A DNA stretch of 64,000 nucleotides from Lumbricus rubellus (Eukaryota > Annelida > Clitellata > Crassiclitellata > Lumbricidae), in the NCBI GenBank assembly GCA_945859605.1, contig OX243827.1:1361295-1425294 (forward strand). Reading direction: 5' to 3'. Position numbers and translations under genes: made by a program. Positions within the stretch are counted from its first letter, which is position 1. Each line of letters begins with the position of its first letter. Positions 41,801 to 51,265 of the stretch are shown here, piece after piece. Below the pieces are notes generated by a model. It was given only the letters and a program-made list of their open reading frames with translations, did no database searches and had not been told where the DNA came from.

Positions 41801-43382
41801 TAATTATGAAATTGACATGGACAAAGGTGCAAAAGTGTACCACATGAATCTCTTACGGAAATGGTTCCCGAGATCAGAATTATGTGGAACTCCAAGCGTG
41901 AATGTGATTTTGACAGCTGATCCACCACAGGAGGAATATGAAACATTGCCAGTTGTTGATGACAGTGGCGACACCTGTGGAATAAGTGAACATTTAACTC
42001 AGGAGCAAAAGAATCAATTGAACGAAGTCATAAACGACTTTGGGGACAGATTTTCTGATGAGCTTGGAAGAACAGCGCTGATTAAGCACAGGATCAAATT
42101 AACCATGGACAAACCTATAGCACCCAAGATGTATCGAATACCAGAGAGCTTAAAGGACAAAGTGCATGAACAAATAAAGTCTATGCTGGAAAACGGTCTA
42201 ATTGAAGAATCAACTTCTGCCTATGCAAGTCCAATAGTATGTGTCACAAAGAAAGACAAGTCGATTAGGATTTGTGCGGATCTGAGAGCCATTAACAGCA
42301 TTACAGAACCAGATGAATACCCGGCGAGTGATATGAGGAACATATTAGAGAGGGCAGCAGGAGCTATGTATGTGACAGGTCTGGATCTGCAACAAGCCTT
42401 TTATCAGGTGGAGTTAGAGGAAGACAGCCGTCCATACACTGCCTTTAGAACACCGTTTGGACTGTTTCAATACACCGTGTTACCGAATGGAGCTCGGAAT
42501 GCAAGCAAGTGCTTTCAACGTCTAGCAGATCAAGTGCTGAAAGGAGCTGAAGAATATTCAGCAGCCCATGTCGATGATATAATCGTGTTCTCAAAGACAT
42601 GGAAAGAACATATTCAACATCTGAAGGACATCTTGACACGGCTAAGAAAAGCAAACCTCACTGCCAACTTACGGAAATGTCAGTTCGGTCAAAGATCCAT
42701 AAAGGTGTTAGGACACCTCCTCGAAAATGGAATGATAAAGCCAGACCCTGCAAAGATCAGTGCCATTCGTGACTATCCGATACCGAAGACGAAACGACAA
42801 GTTCGTGCGATTCTTGGCTTAGCTAATTTCTACCGTCGCCACCTACCGAACTTTGCCGAAATAGTGGCGCCGTTGACTGAGCTGACACGAAAAGATAAGC
42901 CAGATCGTGTAAAATGGACGGAAAGTGAAGACAAAGCTTTCAATGCATTAAAACAAGGTCTGACATCAGACCGCTTCATAATTCCTGCAGATATATCAAA
43001 GCCATTCATTTTGAGGTGCGACGCTTCTGGAACAGGTTTGGGTGCAGGACTTTTACAAAAAGATGCACAAGGAACTGAAAGACCCATTAGCTACGCAAGT
43101 CGGAAGCTAATTGAGAGAGAAATCAAGATGAGTACCGTTGAGAGAGAAACGTTGTGTGTTGTCTGGGCTTTGAATCACTATCAGCAGTACACGTATGGGG
43201 CTAAGGTCGATATCTATACTGATCATAATTGTTTGAGATGGCTTCAAACCATGGCCAACACCAACCCTAGATTAACTCGATGGAGTTTAGCCATTCAAAG
43301 ATACGATGTAACCATTAACTATGTGCCTGGGAAACATAATGGTTTAGCTGATGGCTTATCTCGGGCACACACAGAAGTCTAA
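38802..43382 (+). CDS. Gag-Pol polyprotein of a Gmr1-like retrotransposon
   Basis: A single 1,526-residue frame from a true ATG, with no stop or frameshift between gag and pol. In order: a SAP-like helix pair (~6-48), a coiled acidic/basic segment, a SCAN-like gag region (~160-310), a CCHC knuckle (CFLCGQFSHRWRQC, ~387), an aspartic protease (LRDTGSQ, ~443), an integrase zinc finger (H-x6-H ... CPICQ, ~683-720), a DD35E core (VVIDLCG, ISDNGTHF, GSAERM; ~749-850), a GPY/F module (WEGPYRI, ~985), a reverse transcriptase (~1090-1290) whose active site reads HVDD rather than YVDD/YADD, and RNase H (RCDASG, VERETL, YTDHN; ~1405-1490). It makes a cDNA copy in cytoplasmic particles and integrates it. 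The integrase position before RT marks the Gmr1 type. All catalytic acidic residues look present; activity is not tested. Confidence 0.95.
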   Translation: MATGGILSDFESMKKKDLEDECHVRKIEPFGLAKREMIRRLKEYERRRGREEGDVETADDEGEVIGDYGEGEHTGHVDDRLKLELARAEERRLMAEERRFLAEGEAAERKAKAERDRMEMEITLLREKAQLGLSRSNSSGNYFADGTAEANRSKAINVLPSMHENEDPISYFHSFEKVARLHDIQQTDLPKLLPSLLNSTLRQHYNRLSYNICCDYKKIKTEILAACQMNPKYYLDKLRTMHRTGKETYAQFLCRLRDVQEYYLEAKGIEDFEALKDDMLSERLKESFQNEIKFFVEARRPTSAEEVAKYADLHFDCTKEAKRGSVPERQTWNKPKPVNSDKGVGLQSTQWAKEKEKEKVIADKQRQGEVMNKSNTWQTHKQSQNGCFLCGQFSHRWRQCPGNDSAKVNFVHDVAHVNSITEYQNNFIVPVTLNGVFVRALRDTGSQITLVNADFVRDKPSAKKGPINVQCAFGRIQPVAMKEINISSPQFGTNREVVIRAGVVEGLKVDMILGHDIFVENQDLTDIAVSTMKEQVLESESKSDLENETPSAMIATRVKDYGIPDVKRDRMAHEADGSKVKPNEAKKTYLKVEVTNKEKEANSSTYVGIDAVEFMKEQKSDPTLKDAWNRARTENEPYVISKDILYKRKETMVEKNAEDLEKNLRLVVPVCYRQKLLEMSHDSKWAGHRGVKATRACLRKEYTWPGMDEEIAAYVRSCPICQKTANVPRNHRVPLQETPIVEVPFQTVVIDLCGPISPASGSGKKYVLIMVDQMTHWPEFIPLGSMNADRICKAMIEVFSRVGIPKYIISDNGTHFKNQLVQGLEKMLGISPIFSTVEHHETAGSAERMIRVLRDMLKKVTSEEPRTWEAALPFLAFSCRQIPSTVTGFAPFELFYSHDVVGPLQILRDAWTGQLDSPTPKRSVIEYLTMTQTHMKRCAEIATENTKQARQSAKYYYDKHSSDRKLEPGEEVLLLRHATDNKLLAQWEGPYRILRKLSNVNYEIDMDKGAKVYHMNLLRKWFPRSELCGTPSVNVILTADPPQEEYETLPVVDDSGDTCGISEHLTQEQKNQLNEVINDFGDRFSDELGRTALIKHRIKLTMDKPIAPKMYRIPESLKDKVHEQIKSMLENGLIEESTSAYASPIVCVTKKDKSIRICADLRAINSITEPDEYPASDMRNILERAAGAMYVTGLDLQQAFYQVELEEDSRPYTAFRTPFGLFQYTVLPNGARNASKCFQRLADQVLKGAEEYSAAHVDDIIVFSKTWKEHIQHLKDILTRLRKANLTANLRKCQFGQRSIKVLGHLLENGMIKPDPAKISAIRDYPIPKTKRQVRAILGLANFYRRHLPNFAEIVAPLTELTRKDKPDRVKWTESEDKAFNALKQGLTSDRFIIPADISKPFILRCDASGTGLGAGLLQKDAQGTERPISYASRKLIEREIKMSTVERETLCVVWALNHYQQYTYGAKVDIYTDHNCLRWLQTMANTNPRLTRWSLAIQRYDVTINYVPGKHNGLADGLSRAHTEV

Positions 43383-43654
43383 ATGTATTATGTTACATGT
43401 CTATTCACATTAATGTAATGTCAGTATTATGTTGAAGCAGTACTGTATACTGTTAGGTAGTTAGGTATTATGTGCTTGATATTATCCGAATTTGTTTCTA
43501 TGTTGTGTTAGGAGTCTACGCTACGCAAGCCTGGTGACGAACGACGTGATCACCTGTGCTCATGTAACATAGCCGCAGTCCATCGAGCCTCGGCCATACA
43601 CTTCATTCCATCTGAATGCACGACCTGGAGCCAGAAGCATTCGAAGTTGGATGA

Positions 43655-44591
43655 TGTAATGGAAGAGGGGGCTGGGTTATGAGAGACTGATTATAATTGT
43701 TGTCTTAACCGAACAATGCGTAGCGATTTCGTGTGTGTATATGCGTGTTTTTGTGAAATGAACATTATATTTAAAGACAGATGTAGAGCTAGCAACCGAA
43801 AGAAACAGTTACTCTAGGCTGATATAAATATAGCCTATATACGCCTAGACAGACGCAGACAGACGCAGACTGACTGAAGGCAGGCCGTGGCCCTCCGCAG
43901 GTGTAAAGGCAAGAGCAGTGACTGCATGGGCAGAGATAGCCCAAGGTTCTTTGAATAGGAGATAGCCTATGAGTGGAAAAAAACGGATGTGATATGACCA
44001 TAGAAGGCAAGAGCGGAGACAGGGCAGGGCTTGGCCTATAGAAGTGGAAAACTGGCTGTGAAATGTACTTAAAAGGGCATACAACAGACAGATAACCATA
44101 TAAGGACTGAATTAGGATAGAAAGGGGCTGGGACAGTAGACTGGAGGAAACGAATAAAAAGGGGGCGAAATGGGGAGTCGGGATTCACTCTTGGAAAGCG
44201 CATTCACTCTTGGAAAGCGCATTCACTCTTGGAAGGCGTAGAGGAATCGGCTCTCAAGGAAGGGACTGGAACGACATGACATCTAGACTAGAAGATTTAA
44301 GTCAGATAGTATAGGTCGACAGTCTGAGAGTGCAGAAACGAACGATACGAAAATGCAACTAAGTTAGAAACTATAAATAAACACTGTAAGATAGACTACG
44401 CGAAATATTGTAAATAATACGAAGAAAAAGAAGCTACTGTGTTATTCTACTTATCGTCACAAACAAACTAAACCACGCTACAATACCCGAGGAGAAAAAA
44501 AAGCCTAGCACCGCTACCACCAAAAAGGGTTTTGTTCAGATGATTGGCGATGAATAATTATGAGCACGTCAATCATCTTTAAAACATTACA
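43655..44591 (+). repeat. 3' LTR
   Basis: Essentially identical to the 5' LTR (offset exactly 6,500 bp); I noticed a single substitution. A typical polypurine tract is not obvious immediately upstream; the last bases are GAAGTTGGATGA. Confidence 0.96.
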
Positions 44592-44596
44592 CAGTT

Positions 44597-45690
44597 CTAA
44601 AAATTTATTAAAACAGCCCTGTATTGAGTTAGCTAATGGCGAAGTGATTCAATTGTTGGGTCATTTGAAGAGTAGGCCTAGTTGGTTAGTAAGTCTAAAA
44701 ATAATAGGTGTGTAAGTTAGTCAGTGAATCAAACAATCTAAGTGTTTGATTTGCTATCAGAAAGTCGGTAGACGATTTAGTGAGTGAGTAAGTGAGTAAG
44801 TCAGTGAATTGATAGATGAGTTGATCTTCCTTTGACTCTACAGTATAGGCCCTAGGCCTAGCACTTACTAGATTAGTCGGTGTATCCCTCTGTTTATCTA
44901 GGCTACGTTTCTCTCTAACAGAAAACACTGTTCGACTGCGCTTATTCGTGTAAGATTATGCTTTAAATAAATTAAACGTTACGCATCACCTATTATGTGA
45001 CTGATTGGAAATATTGCCTTAATAGATTTACGAAATAGATTGGGTTAATAGCCTAATAAAAACCAGTTCGAGTCGAATATCAGCCAAAATCAGACAGACT
45101 AGGCCTACCGTTAGGCTACGTGCAGTAGCAGAAATTCGCCTCGTGCTCGAGGAGTGCAATAGTTTTCTTCCCGCTATCCAAGACTGGACTTTATCAAAGA
45201 CAGTGCTAGACAGTTTCTAGTATGAACTACAACAGAAACTGACTAACGAAATGCATAATTGACCATGTACTATAAAACTAAAGTATTATGTTCACTGCCA
45301 TAATAATTGAATTAGGCTAATATGTTAAATTTATGTTCTTTGAATTCAGGAAAAAAATAATATTCCATTTAGTGACTGTAACGGCATATAGGCCTATCGA
45401 GGATTTTTCGGGTCTTTACTCGATAGCAAAATTTTATTAGGGCGTAACTGATTGAATAGCAGCAAGATTGATCAGACAATTTCTTGCTTAAACTCAGGCT
45501 AGACCGATGAGAAGGATAATTTAAAACAAGAAGTTGGATTGATCAGAAATGATGCTGTAGCCAGTAAATAATTTAGTTCAAATATATGTTTAGCCTTTGT
45601 GTCTAAACTGCGGATGTCGTTTTTTAAATAAATTGTTAGTAATGATAAGTAGGCTATCATTGTCAGCGTCTAGTCACGGATGTTAATTTA
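44597..45690. other. Stretch without a gene
   Basis: Non-coding DNA. From about 45480 to 45610 it contains a weak remnant of Merlin-like iterons (GAAGTTGGATTGATCAG then AATAATTTAG). No exon supported. Confidence 0.4.
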
Positions 45691-45704
45691 GAATCTCTAA
45701 TATT

Positions 45705-45798
45705 CGCTAGATGGCAGAACAATACTCTCTCAATCCGACCAGGAAAGCATCACATACGAGCACTCCTCTCTAATCGTTCGCCATTTTGTACGCATGGA
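45705..45798. promoter_or_regulatory. CTCF-like plus YY1/TISU-like composite module, copy 3
   Basis: CGCTAGATGGCAGAACAATA is followed about 70 bp later by GTTCGCCATTTTGTACGCATGG, as in copies 1 and 4. Similarity to copy 4 extends further, with CAGCGTCTAGTCACGG upstream and TTTAAACACAACTTTAATACG downstream. It lies 1.1 kb upstream of a zinc-finger C-terminal fragment. Confidence 0.5.
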
Positions 45799-46177
45799 AG
45801 ATAAAGGCCGATTTCTGTTTAAACACAACTTTAATACGGTTAACAGTTACTGTTTTATTAGATCACAATTGAAAGTCTTTCAGACAAAAATTTAATGAAT
45901 TGCAATCGTAAACTCGGAAGTCAGTAGGTGTCGTTAGACAGCACGGTTAAAATATTGTTCAGAGGTGAATTATACTGATTGGAAAATGCTGATTGTAATA
46001 ATTATGTTTTTAAAAATGAATAACAATCAGTTATGATAATTGTATGCTAATTTGTAAGAAAATGATATCAAAACAATACCACCAAGACTAGTTTAAGGTC
46101 TTTAGCACTTAAGATGTATTTACCAAGTTAAATGCCCATAATCACAAAAATGTTATGTTTTTCTTTATGTTCGAAAT

Positions 46178-46796
46178 GGTTGTAGGACATTGTCCCCCCT
46201 GGACACTATCCCCCCCGGACACTATCCCCCCGGACATTGTCCCCCGGACATTATCCCCCCCGGGGTAGGACATTATCCCCCCCCATGGGCGTAAATTTCT
46301 CATATAATATATGCACCAAAACATCGTCTAACATCTCGTGTAAATGCTAATAACTCTACGAAGGCTGTATACGATTGACATTCGTTAGACGTTGCCTAAC
46401 TGACGTTAACAAACATTTCTTGTAGACACTAAACAAATAGGTCCTACATACGATTTTCATGCGTTTAGTTCAAATCAAGTTCTATGCCTACTGACACTAA
46501 TTGGACCGACGTCAATGACGTTAACAAACCTTCGAAGGGCTACTTAATGTAGACGACTCCCTTTCGTTCATTTCTCTACTGTATTGAATTTAATTTTGAA
46601 TGGAAAGGTCAGAGGTAGTTAGGCCTACAAGTTAAATGGCATTAAGAACTTTCGAAGTCTCATCGGTTACGGCACTATTCTAGGATTTGTACATGAAGGG
46701 GGGATTTTGTCCGGGGGGGATAATGTCCTACGAAAAATCGGGGGGGATAATGTCCGGGGGGAACAATGTCCGGGGGGATAGTGTCCGGGGGGGATA
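46178..46796. mobile_element. Phrase-repeat foldback, family E (GGACATTATCCCCCC)
   Basis: The left arm has about five tandem GGACA(C/T)T(A/G)TCCCCCC phrases, starting GGTTGTAGGACATTG. The right arm (46697-46796) has about six complements (GGGGGGATAATGTCC). The interior is non-coding. The right end abuts exactly the start of zinc-finger homology at 46797, and the terminal GGTTGTAGG has no partner there. Confidence 0.75.
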
Positions 46797-47065
46797 GTTC
46801 GGGCTCCTTTCATGTACCACAAGAACGTTTGTCAAGAAACGTGCATCATGATTGCAATGAAATGGAAAGTCTGCTTCCAAATCGTATTCCTGGAGAATGT
46901 TTTCTCACTAACAACATCAAATTTCCTTTGGATACAAGAACGGTTGTGGAAAAGTCTTTTGGATGTGGTATATGTGATGAAATGTTTGAAATTGAGATGG
47001 AATTTCTAAAGCATTGTTCTAGCCATCGCTTTTCTCCACCTGATGAATTATTTATTGCCATGTGA
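46797..47065 (+). pseudogene. C-terminal fragment of a C2H2 zinc-finger gene
   Basis: Very similar, at DNA and protein level, to the C-terminal part of the gene at 53408-54577 (GSFHVPQERLSRNVHHDCNE, then FGCGICDEMFEIEMEFLKHC and SSHRFSPPDELFIAM). The final C2H2 finger is intact (C-x2-C-x12-H-x3-H). No finger array precedes it; the family E foldback lies immediately upstream instead. Its own stop comes 20 codons earlier than in the 53.4-kb gene. It could be a last exon if spliced from something upstream, but a decayed duplicate is more likely. Confidence 0.7.
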
Positions 47066-47089
47066 TGATTTGTTATTCTCAATGAATAT

Positions 47090-48180
47090 TGATTGATGCA
47101 GTTGATGTTGAGGAAGGATAGAGAAACTTTAATGTGATTTTATGTAATTAAGAGCTGTCTTCTTACACATTTGCAATGGATTACATAGATGGAAAAATTA
47201 TTTTTATTGGATATAATTTTCATTAAACAGATTGAAATCAGCAGGTTTTCTCCTGCTGGTGTTTCACTGGGTTGTAGCTACACGTAGACTACTTGGTGTC
47301 TCACATTGCACACTATACTGTTCTTTTTCATTGCAACACTGAAAATCTGTTGAATATACTTTTGGAATTTGTAACTATATATTGTGGACTCTTTAATATA
47401 TTCGAGTGTTTGAAAACTTGATTTTTGAGCATCAATTCTAAATTGCATTCAAGGCTGTGTTGCCTGGTCATGACATTGTGTAGCAGGATTTTTTTTACCA
47501 ATCCTGTGCATTTGCTAATCAAACTCACAAAATTTGCTAGTGTTCCCAAACTTTACTAGCATCTTACTTAATTGGTAATTCAATGATTGTTCACACACTT
47601 ATCTATCATCTTGCAGTTGTATGTAGACTAAATGAATATGTGAATGCACATTCATTTTGTTTCATTGCTGGACTTGTTCCGATGCTACTACACGTCGTCT
47701 TTTGTCTGCTGACGTGTGGCAGTCACCCGATGCATTCATGCATCACTGTCAATCTAAGAAAACGTGTTAAGGAAAAACACGCTGATAATTATTAGTTGCC
47801 CCATATGTTTTGATTTATTGTTAATTCTTCTTTATTCATTTCTATTGCCAATTGTTCGCTAACTACTGCACTTCATGTGTTATCGTCGTTCCTTAGCTTT
47901 TTTGCGTGATCCTGGATGTGTGCATAGGCTAGGCCTACTTTAATTTGTGTTTGTACTTTCTTGGCACAGTAACTTTATGGTTTAGGCATTTCGTTATAAT
48001 TATGTTTGTTGTTGAGCTGATGGTATTTTTCGCATTGTATTCATCTTTGGGTGTCACATTTAAAAAAAATATATAAGTACCATTAATTGTGTGTACTAAA
48101 TCATTTTTAATTAATCATCTGCAATGCCATTTCTGCCACCTCTTAGGTCCTCTGATTGGCTTGACCTCTTTGTCACTCGA
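47090..48180. other. Stretch without a gene
   Basis: AT-rich DNA downstream of the fragment. Open frames are short and lack recognisable domains. Confidence 0.4.
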
Positions 48181-48190
48181 GTCAGGACCG

Positions 48191-48359
48191 CATGGGCGGA
48201 GTTTATCAGGACTGGGGGGGGGGGGGCTAAGCCCCTCCAAGAAGGCCCAGATTCAACTTTTTACCATGAAAATGGTATCCTTTTTTGTGGCTAGCCCTCC
48301 CAATAAGGCCCAGACTCGGGGTTAGCCCCTCCAAGAACGGAAACCAAACTCCGCCCATG
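48191..48359. mobile_element. Short hAT-like MITE with G12 tract, 8-bp target duplication
   Basis: Ends CATGGGCGGAGTTT and the complement AAACTCCGCCCATG; CAGGACCG lies on both sides (48183-48190, 48360-48367). The interior has a G-run followed by GCTAAGCCCCTCCAAGA, repeated near the right end. The same right end occurs at 13654. Confidence 0.85.
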
Positions 48360-48584
48360 CAGGACCGCTATGGCTCAATCCAGATCACTTTCCTGCATTG
48401 GTCCCTCCGTATGGAATCGGCTTCCCTATCAGTTCACTCTGCCATTCTTTCTGGTAGTATATCCTCGTACATTGTTTCTCTCGTCTAAAAACTTGCTTTT
48501 TGGGGTGTTGAACGCTTCTTGGGGAAACTTGCGTTTTTCTCGAGAAGCGCTTTATAATTGATAAGATAAGATGAGATCACACAA

Positions 48585-48790
48585 TGGAAGGAGAAAAACC
48601 ATAGAAATTTGAGAATTGGCAATATAAAGTATCAGTTAAGAACCCACAGCAGAGATAAACCATAGAGGCCTATTATGTGTCGTTTGTATAGCAAATCATT
48701 TCAATGGAGTCATCATCTGAAAAGCCATTTGAGAAGCCACAGAGAACGTAAACTGAAAAGTCAGAAAAGACTTAAATTACACATTGAATG
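48585..48790 (+). pseudogene. Decayed C2H2 zinc-finger remnant
   Basis: In one frame SVKNPQQR-like noise gives way to MCRLYSKSFQWSHHLKSHLR then SHRE, with linker-like SRDKP before it. The second cysteine is Tyr, and stops lie close on both sides. It marks a former array between the two zinc-finger loci. Confidence 0.6.
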
Positions 48791-48977
48791 ATCATTATTT
48801 TCATAAAACGTCTGATCGCCGTTGTAGCAATCTGAATGTGCATAAGACAACAATCCTGTAGAACAATAACAGCAAAGAGTTGGATTGAAAACGACGGTAG
48901 GCCTAATATACGTTTTTGGTAGGAATTTTAATAATAGGTTTAGCACTGTGATTGAATATTATGACGACCATTCTAAC

Positions 48978-49375
48978 CAGGGCCGGATTTACCTGTAAGC
49001 CAACTAGGCAACTGCCTAGGGCCTCCGGAATCTGGGGGCCTCCAAATATGAATTTCTAAATTATAAAAGCCACTGAATTTTTACTTTAGTTCTTTTTAAG
49101 ACTGTTCGCAGTGTAGGCTAAAGTGTTAGGCCTAACTCTAGGAACCACAAATCTATCTTTCGCATGCTTCCAACATGAATTCTGCAGACCCTGTTATTTT
49201 AGTCCATTTTTTAGCTCGTATTTTCTTCAGACACTGTTGTGGGATTTATTTAAAGAATTCTTGCCGAAATAGAAATATACGTTGATTTACGAATATGCAT
49301 TTTATATGTTTTTTCTTAAGTGGGGCCTCATAATTGAAATTGCTTAGGGCCTCACTCTGTTCAAATCCGGCCCTG
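48978..49375. mobile_element. hAT MITE, 8-bp target duplication ATTCTAAC
   Basis: Ends CAGGGCCGGATTTACC and the complement AAATCCGGCCCTG. ATTCTAAC is repeated at 48970-48977 and 49376-49383. The CAGGGCCGGATT terminus is shared with the hAT element at 14889-17052, which or whose relatives could have supplied the transposase. Confidence 0.9.
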
Positions 49376-49383
49376 ATTCTAAC

Positions 49384-49660
49384 GATAAGGTTTTGTAAAC
49401 TGCAGGCTACATACTATGAAAGACCTTTTATCTAGTACCGAAGAGGCAGCTCTGATTATAATTGCGGACTTGATTTGATATAGCGGCGTTGAATAAGTTG
49501 GTCTCCGTGTGGGTGCTGAGAAATTATCGAAGATTTACATAACATTGCATTATATAACAGTTACTAAGAGTTCAACAATAAGAGACAACTGACTTTCCGT
49601 TAGGCTGGTCACTTGAAATCGCTATGTCGATGCATATTTACAGCGTCTGATCGTGGGTTT
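49384..49660. other. Spacer without recognisable features
   Basis: Nothing coding seen; ends where homology to the composite module begins. Confidence 0.3.
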
Positions 49661-49681
49661 CGAATTTCCAATAATTTTATT

Positions 49682-49773
49682 CACTAGATGGCAGAACAAT
49701 ATTTCTCAATCCACCTCCATGGATCCCAATACATTAAAGTATCGTTTGGGCTCGCTCGCCATTTTATACGAAG
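49682..49773. promoter_or_regulatory. CTCF-like plus YY1/TISU-like composite module, copy 4
   Basis: CACTAGATGGCAGAACAATA, then CTCGCTCGCCATTTTATACG. Similar flanks (CAGCGTCTGATCGTGG before, TTTTAAACACAATTTTGAATACG after) tie it to copy 3. It lies 3.7 kb upstream of the zinc-finger gene at 53.4 kb. Confidence 0.5.
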
Positions 49774-50037
49774 GGTAGGGGTAAATTCAATTTCATTTTA
49801 AACACAATTTTGAATACGATAGCTGTTCAGCTCGCAATTTGTAATATGTTTATGCATTATACATGTATTACGCTGCCACTTTAGAAAACAGCGGTGAAAC
49901 TTCAGTTTAGGTGCGTAAATTATTTCTCATGATTTCAAACTGGATAGTTGTCTGAAATTATCTTTAAGACTGTAACAAACATGTCCTCATCACGGAATCG
50001 GTTGCGGAAGACAAATTCATGGAGGTAAGAAGTGAAC

Positions 50038-50629
50038 GGTGTCACGACAACTCGTCTAACGACAACTCGTCTACCGACAAGTGGTCTCCGGACAATTCGT
50101 CAAGCGCTGGAGAAATGGAAGTTGGATGACAGTTTAAGACGTTAAATGGAGGCTGGATAGATGAAAAAACGCAAGAGAAATGGAATCTGGATGATGGTTC
50201 TTTTACAGGTGAAATAGAAGCTGGATTGACGAAAATAACGTATGATAAATAAAAGCTGGATGAAGGTATTTCTAGATCTGAAGTAGAAGCTGGATGGATA
50301 AGAAAACCGCTTAGGTAATGGAAGCTGGGTGAGGGTATTTTTATATTTGAAATAGAAGCTGGAATGACTAAAATAACAGGCGGGAAACGGGGAAATAGAA
50401 GCTGGATGAAGGTATTTTTAGATTTGAAGTATAGCCTAAATAGGTGCATGTTGGAATACATGAATGAAAATCATCAATCCAGCTTCCATTTAAGCTAAAA
50501 AGCCATTCTCGTAAATCCAGCTTCTATTTCATCAATACTATTCGTCTGTAGACCAGTTGTCGTTAGACCAATTGTCCGGAGACGAGTTGTCGGTAGACGT
50601 GTTGTCTGTAGACCAGTTGTCGTGGAACC
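50038..50629. mobile_element. Phrase-repeat foldback MITE, family A copy 4, inserted in a Merlin transposase
   Basis: Starts GGTGTCACGACAACTCG and ends with the complement of GGTTCCACGACAAC. GAAGTGAAC lies on both sides (50029-50037, 50630-50638). Internal iterons as in copy 1. If the element and one duplication are ignored, the transposase frame continues FTSYLHEF across the junction, so the insertion site is certain. Confidence 0.95.
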
Positions 50630-51265
50630 GAAGTGAACAGTGCCTGCGACGTTCCAAACTGGCGACGAAGTTTACGCTTAGCGCGCATCCACATGTTCTC
50701 TACATTTTCAGTATGAATATTGGTATCGTTAGGATCGACAAAGTGATGTTGATGTACTACAACGTCATGCATATATATGCCATTGCCGATACGGTCAATA
50801 TTTGCGTAGGAAGCCCAGCCATCAGACATTATAATTATGTGTTCCAGGCAGAATGAATCGCTGAATCAGCGGCTCCAGCGTAGCAGCTCTCCGGTCAGGA
50901 ACCTCGACGAGAAAGCATTTTCCAGTCCCACGTTCAATAGGCCTACTACCAAATACCCAATGGCCATCTCGCCATTGGCCACGATGGTATTTCCGATGGA
51001 AATACTTCGATTCATCCATTTCCACAACCAAAGGTACTCCATTATGGTCAAACCCTCCGATATCGTGTGTATTATTTTCCAGCCACACTGCGCATTCTTC
51101 ACTCATAAAGTTACACCAGTCGACAATTGTCGTGTCGCTTGTCACTTCTGCCTCGTGTTTCATTAAAATTTGTGGCATATCGTGTGACCAACAATACAGC
51201 ATTATGATGATTTGCTTCAGACTCAAGTGACTACCACTGAAAAAAGAGTAAAATAATTTACGCAC
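50630..51265 (-). pseudogene. Merlin (ISXO2-like) transposase, frameshifted and split by a MITE
   Basis: On the minus strand, a first segment reads VVEMDESKYFHRKYHRGQ, DGHWVFGSRPIERGTGKCFL and PLIQRFILPGTHN, the ISXO2-like DDE domain with the first catalytic Asp in MDES. After a frameshift near 50825 the second segment reads MSDGWASYANID (second Asp) and HTENVENMWMRAKRKLR (third residue Glu), then FGTSQALFTS. There the family A MITE interrupts, and the C-terminus resumes at about 50029. All three catalytic residues survive in the DNA, but no single frame does. Transposases of this type cut Merlin elements and leave 8-9-bp duplications, matching the MITEs of this window. Confidence 0.9.

Larger units (their letters stand above)
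37155..44591 (+). mobile_element. Full-length Gmr1-like Ty3/gypsy LTR retrotransposon
   Basis: Two 937-bp LTRs in direct orientation, each beginning TGTAAT and ending ATTACA, bracket one open gag-pol frame. CAGTT flanks the element on both sides (37150-37154, 44592-44596), the 5-bp duplication usual for Ty3/gypsy. Pol order is protease, integrase, reverse transcriptase, RNase H: the Ty1/copia-like order that defines the Gmr1 group of Ty3/gypsy-type elements, described from deuterostomes. I noticed only one LTR-LTR difference (37483 C, 43983 A), so insertion was very recent. No env frame is visible. It looks structurally complete, apart from an odd 159-bp duplication at the start of the leader. 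Confidence 0.96.

Noticed and set aside
37155..44591. Endogenous retrovirus with env
   Set aside because: No frame with signal peptide and membrane anchor lies between pol and the 3' LTR; domain order is Gmr1-type, not retroviral.
46142..46324. Gly-rich frame (GGDNVRGTMSGG) as a gene
   Set aside because: It translates the GGACATTATCCCCCC phrase array.
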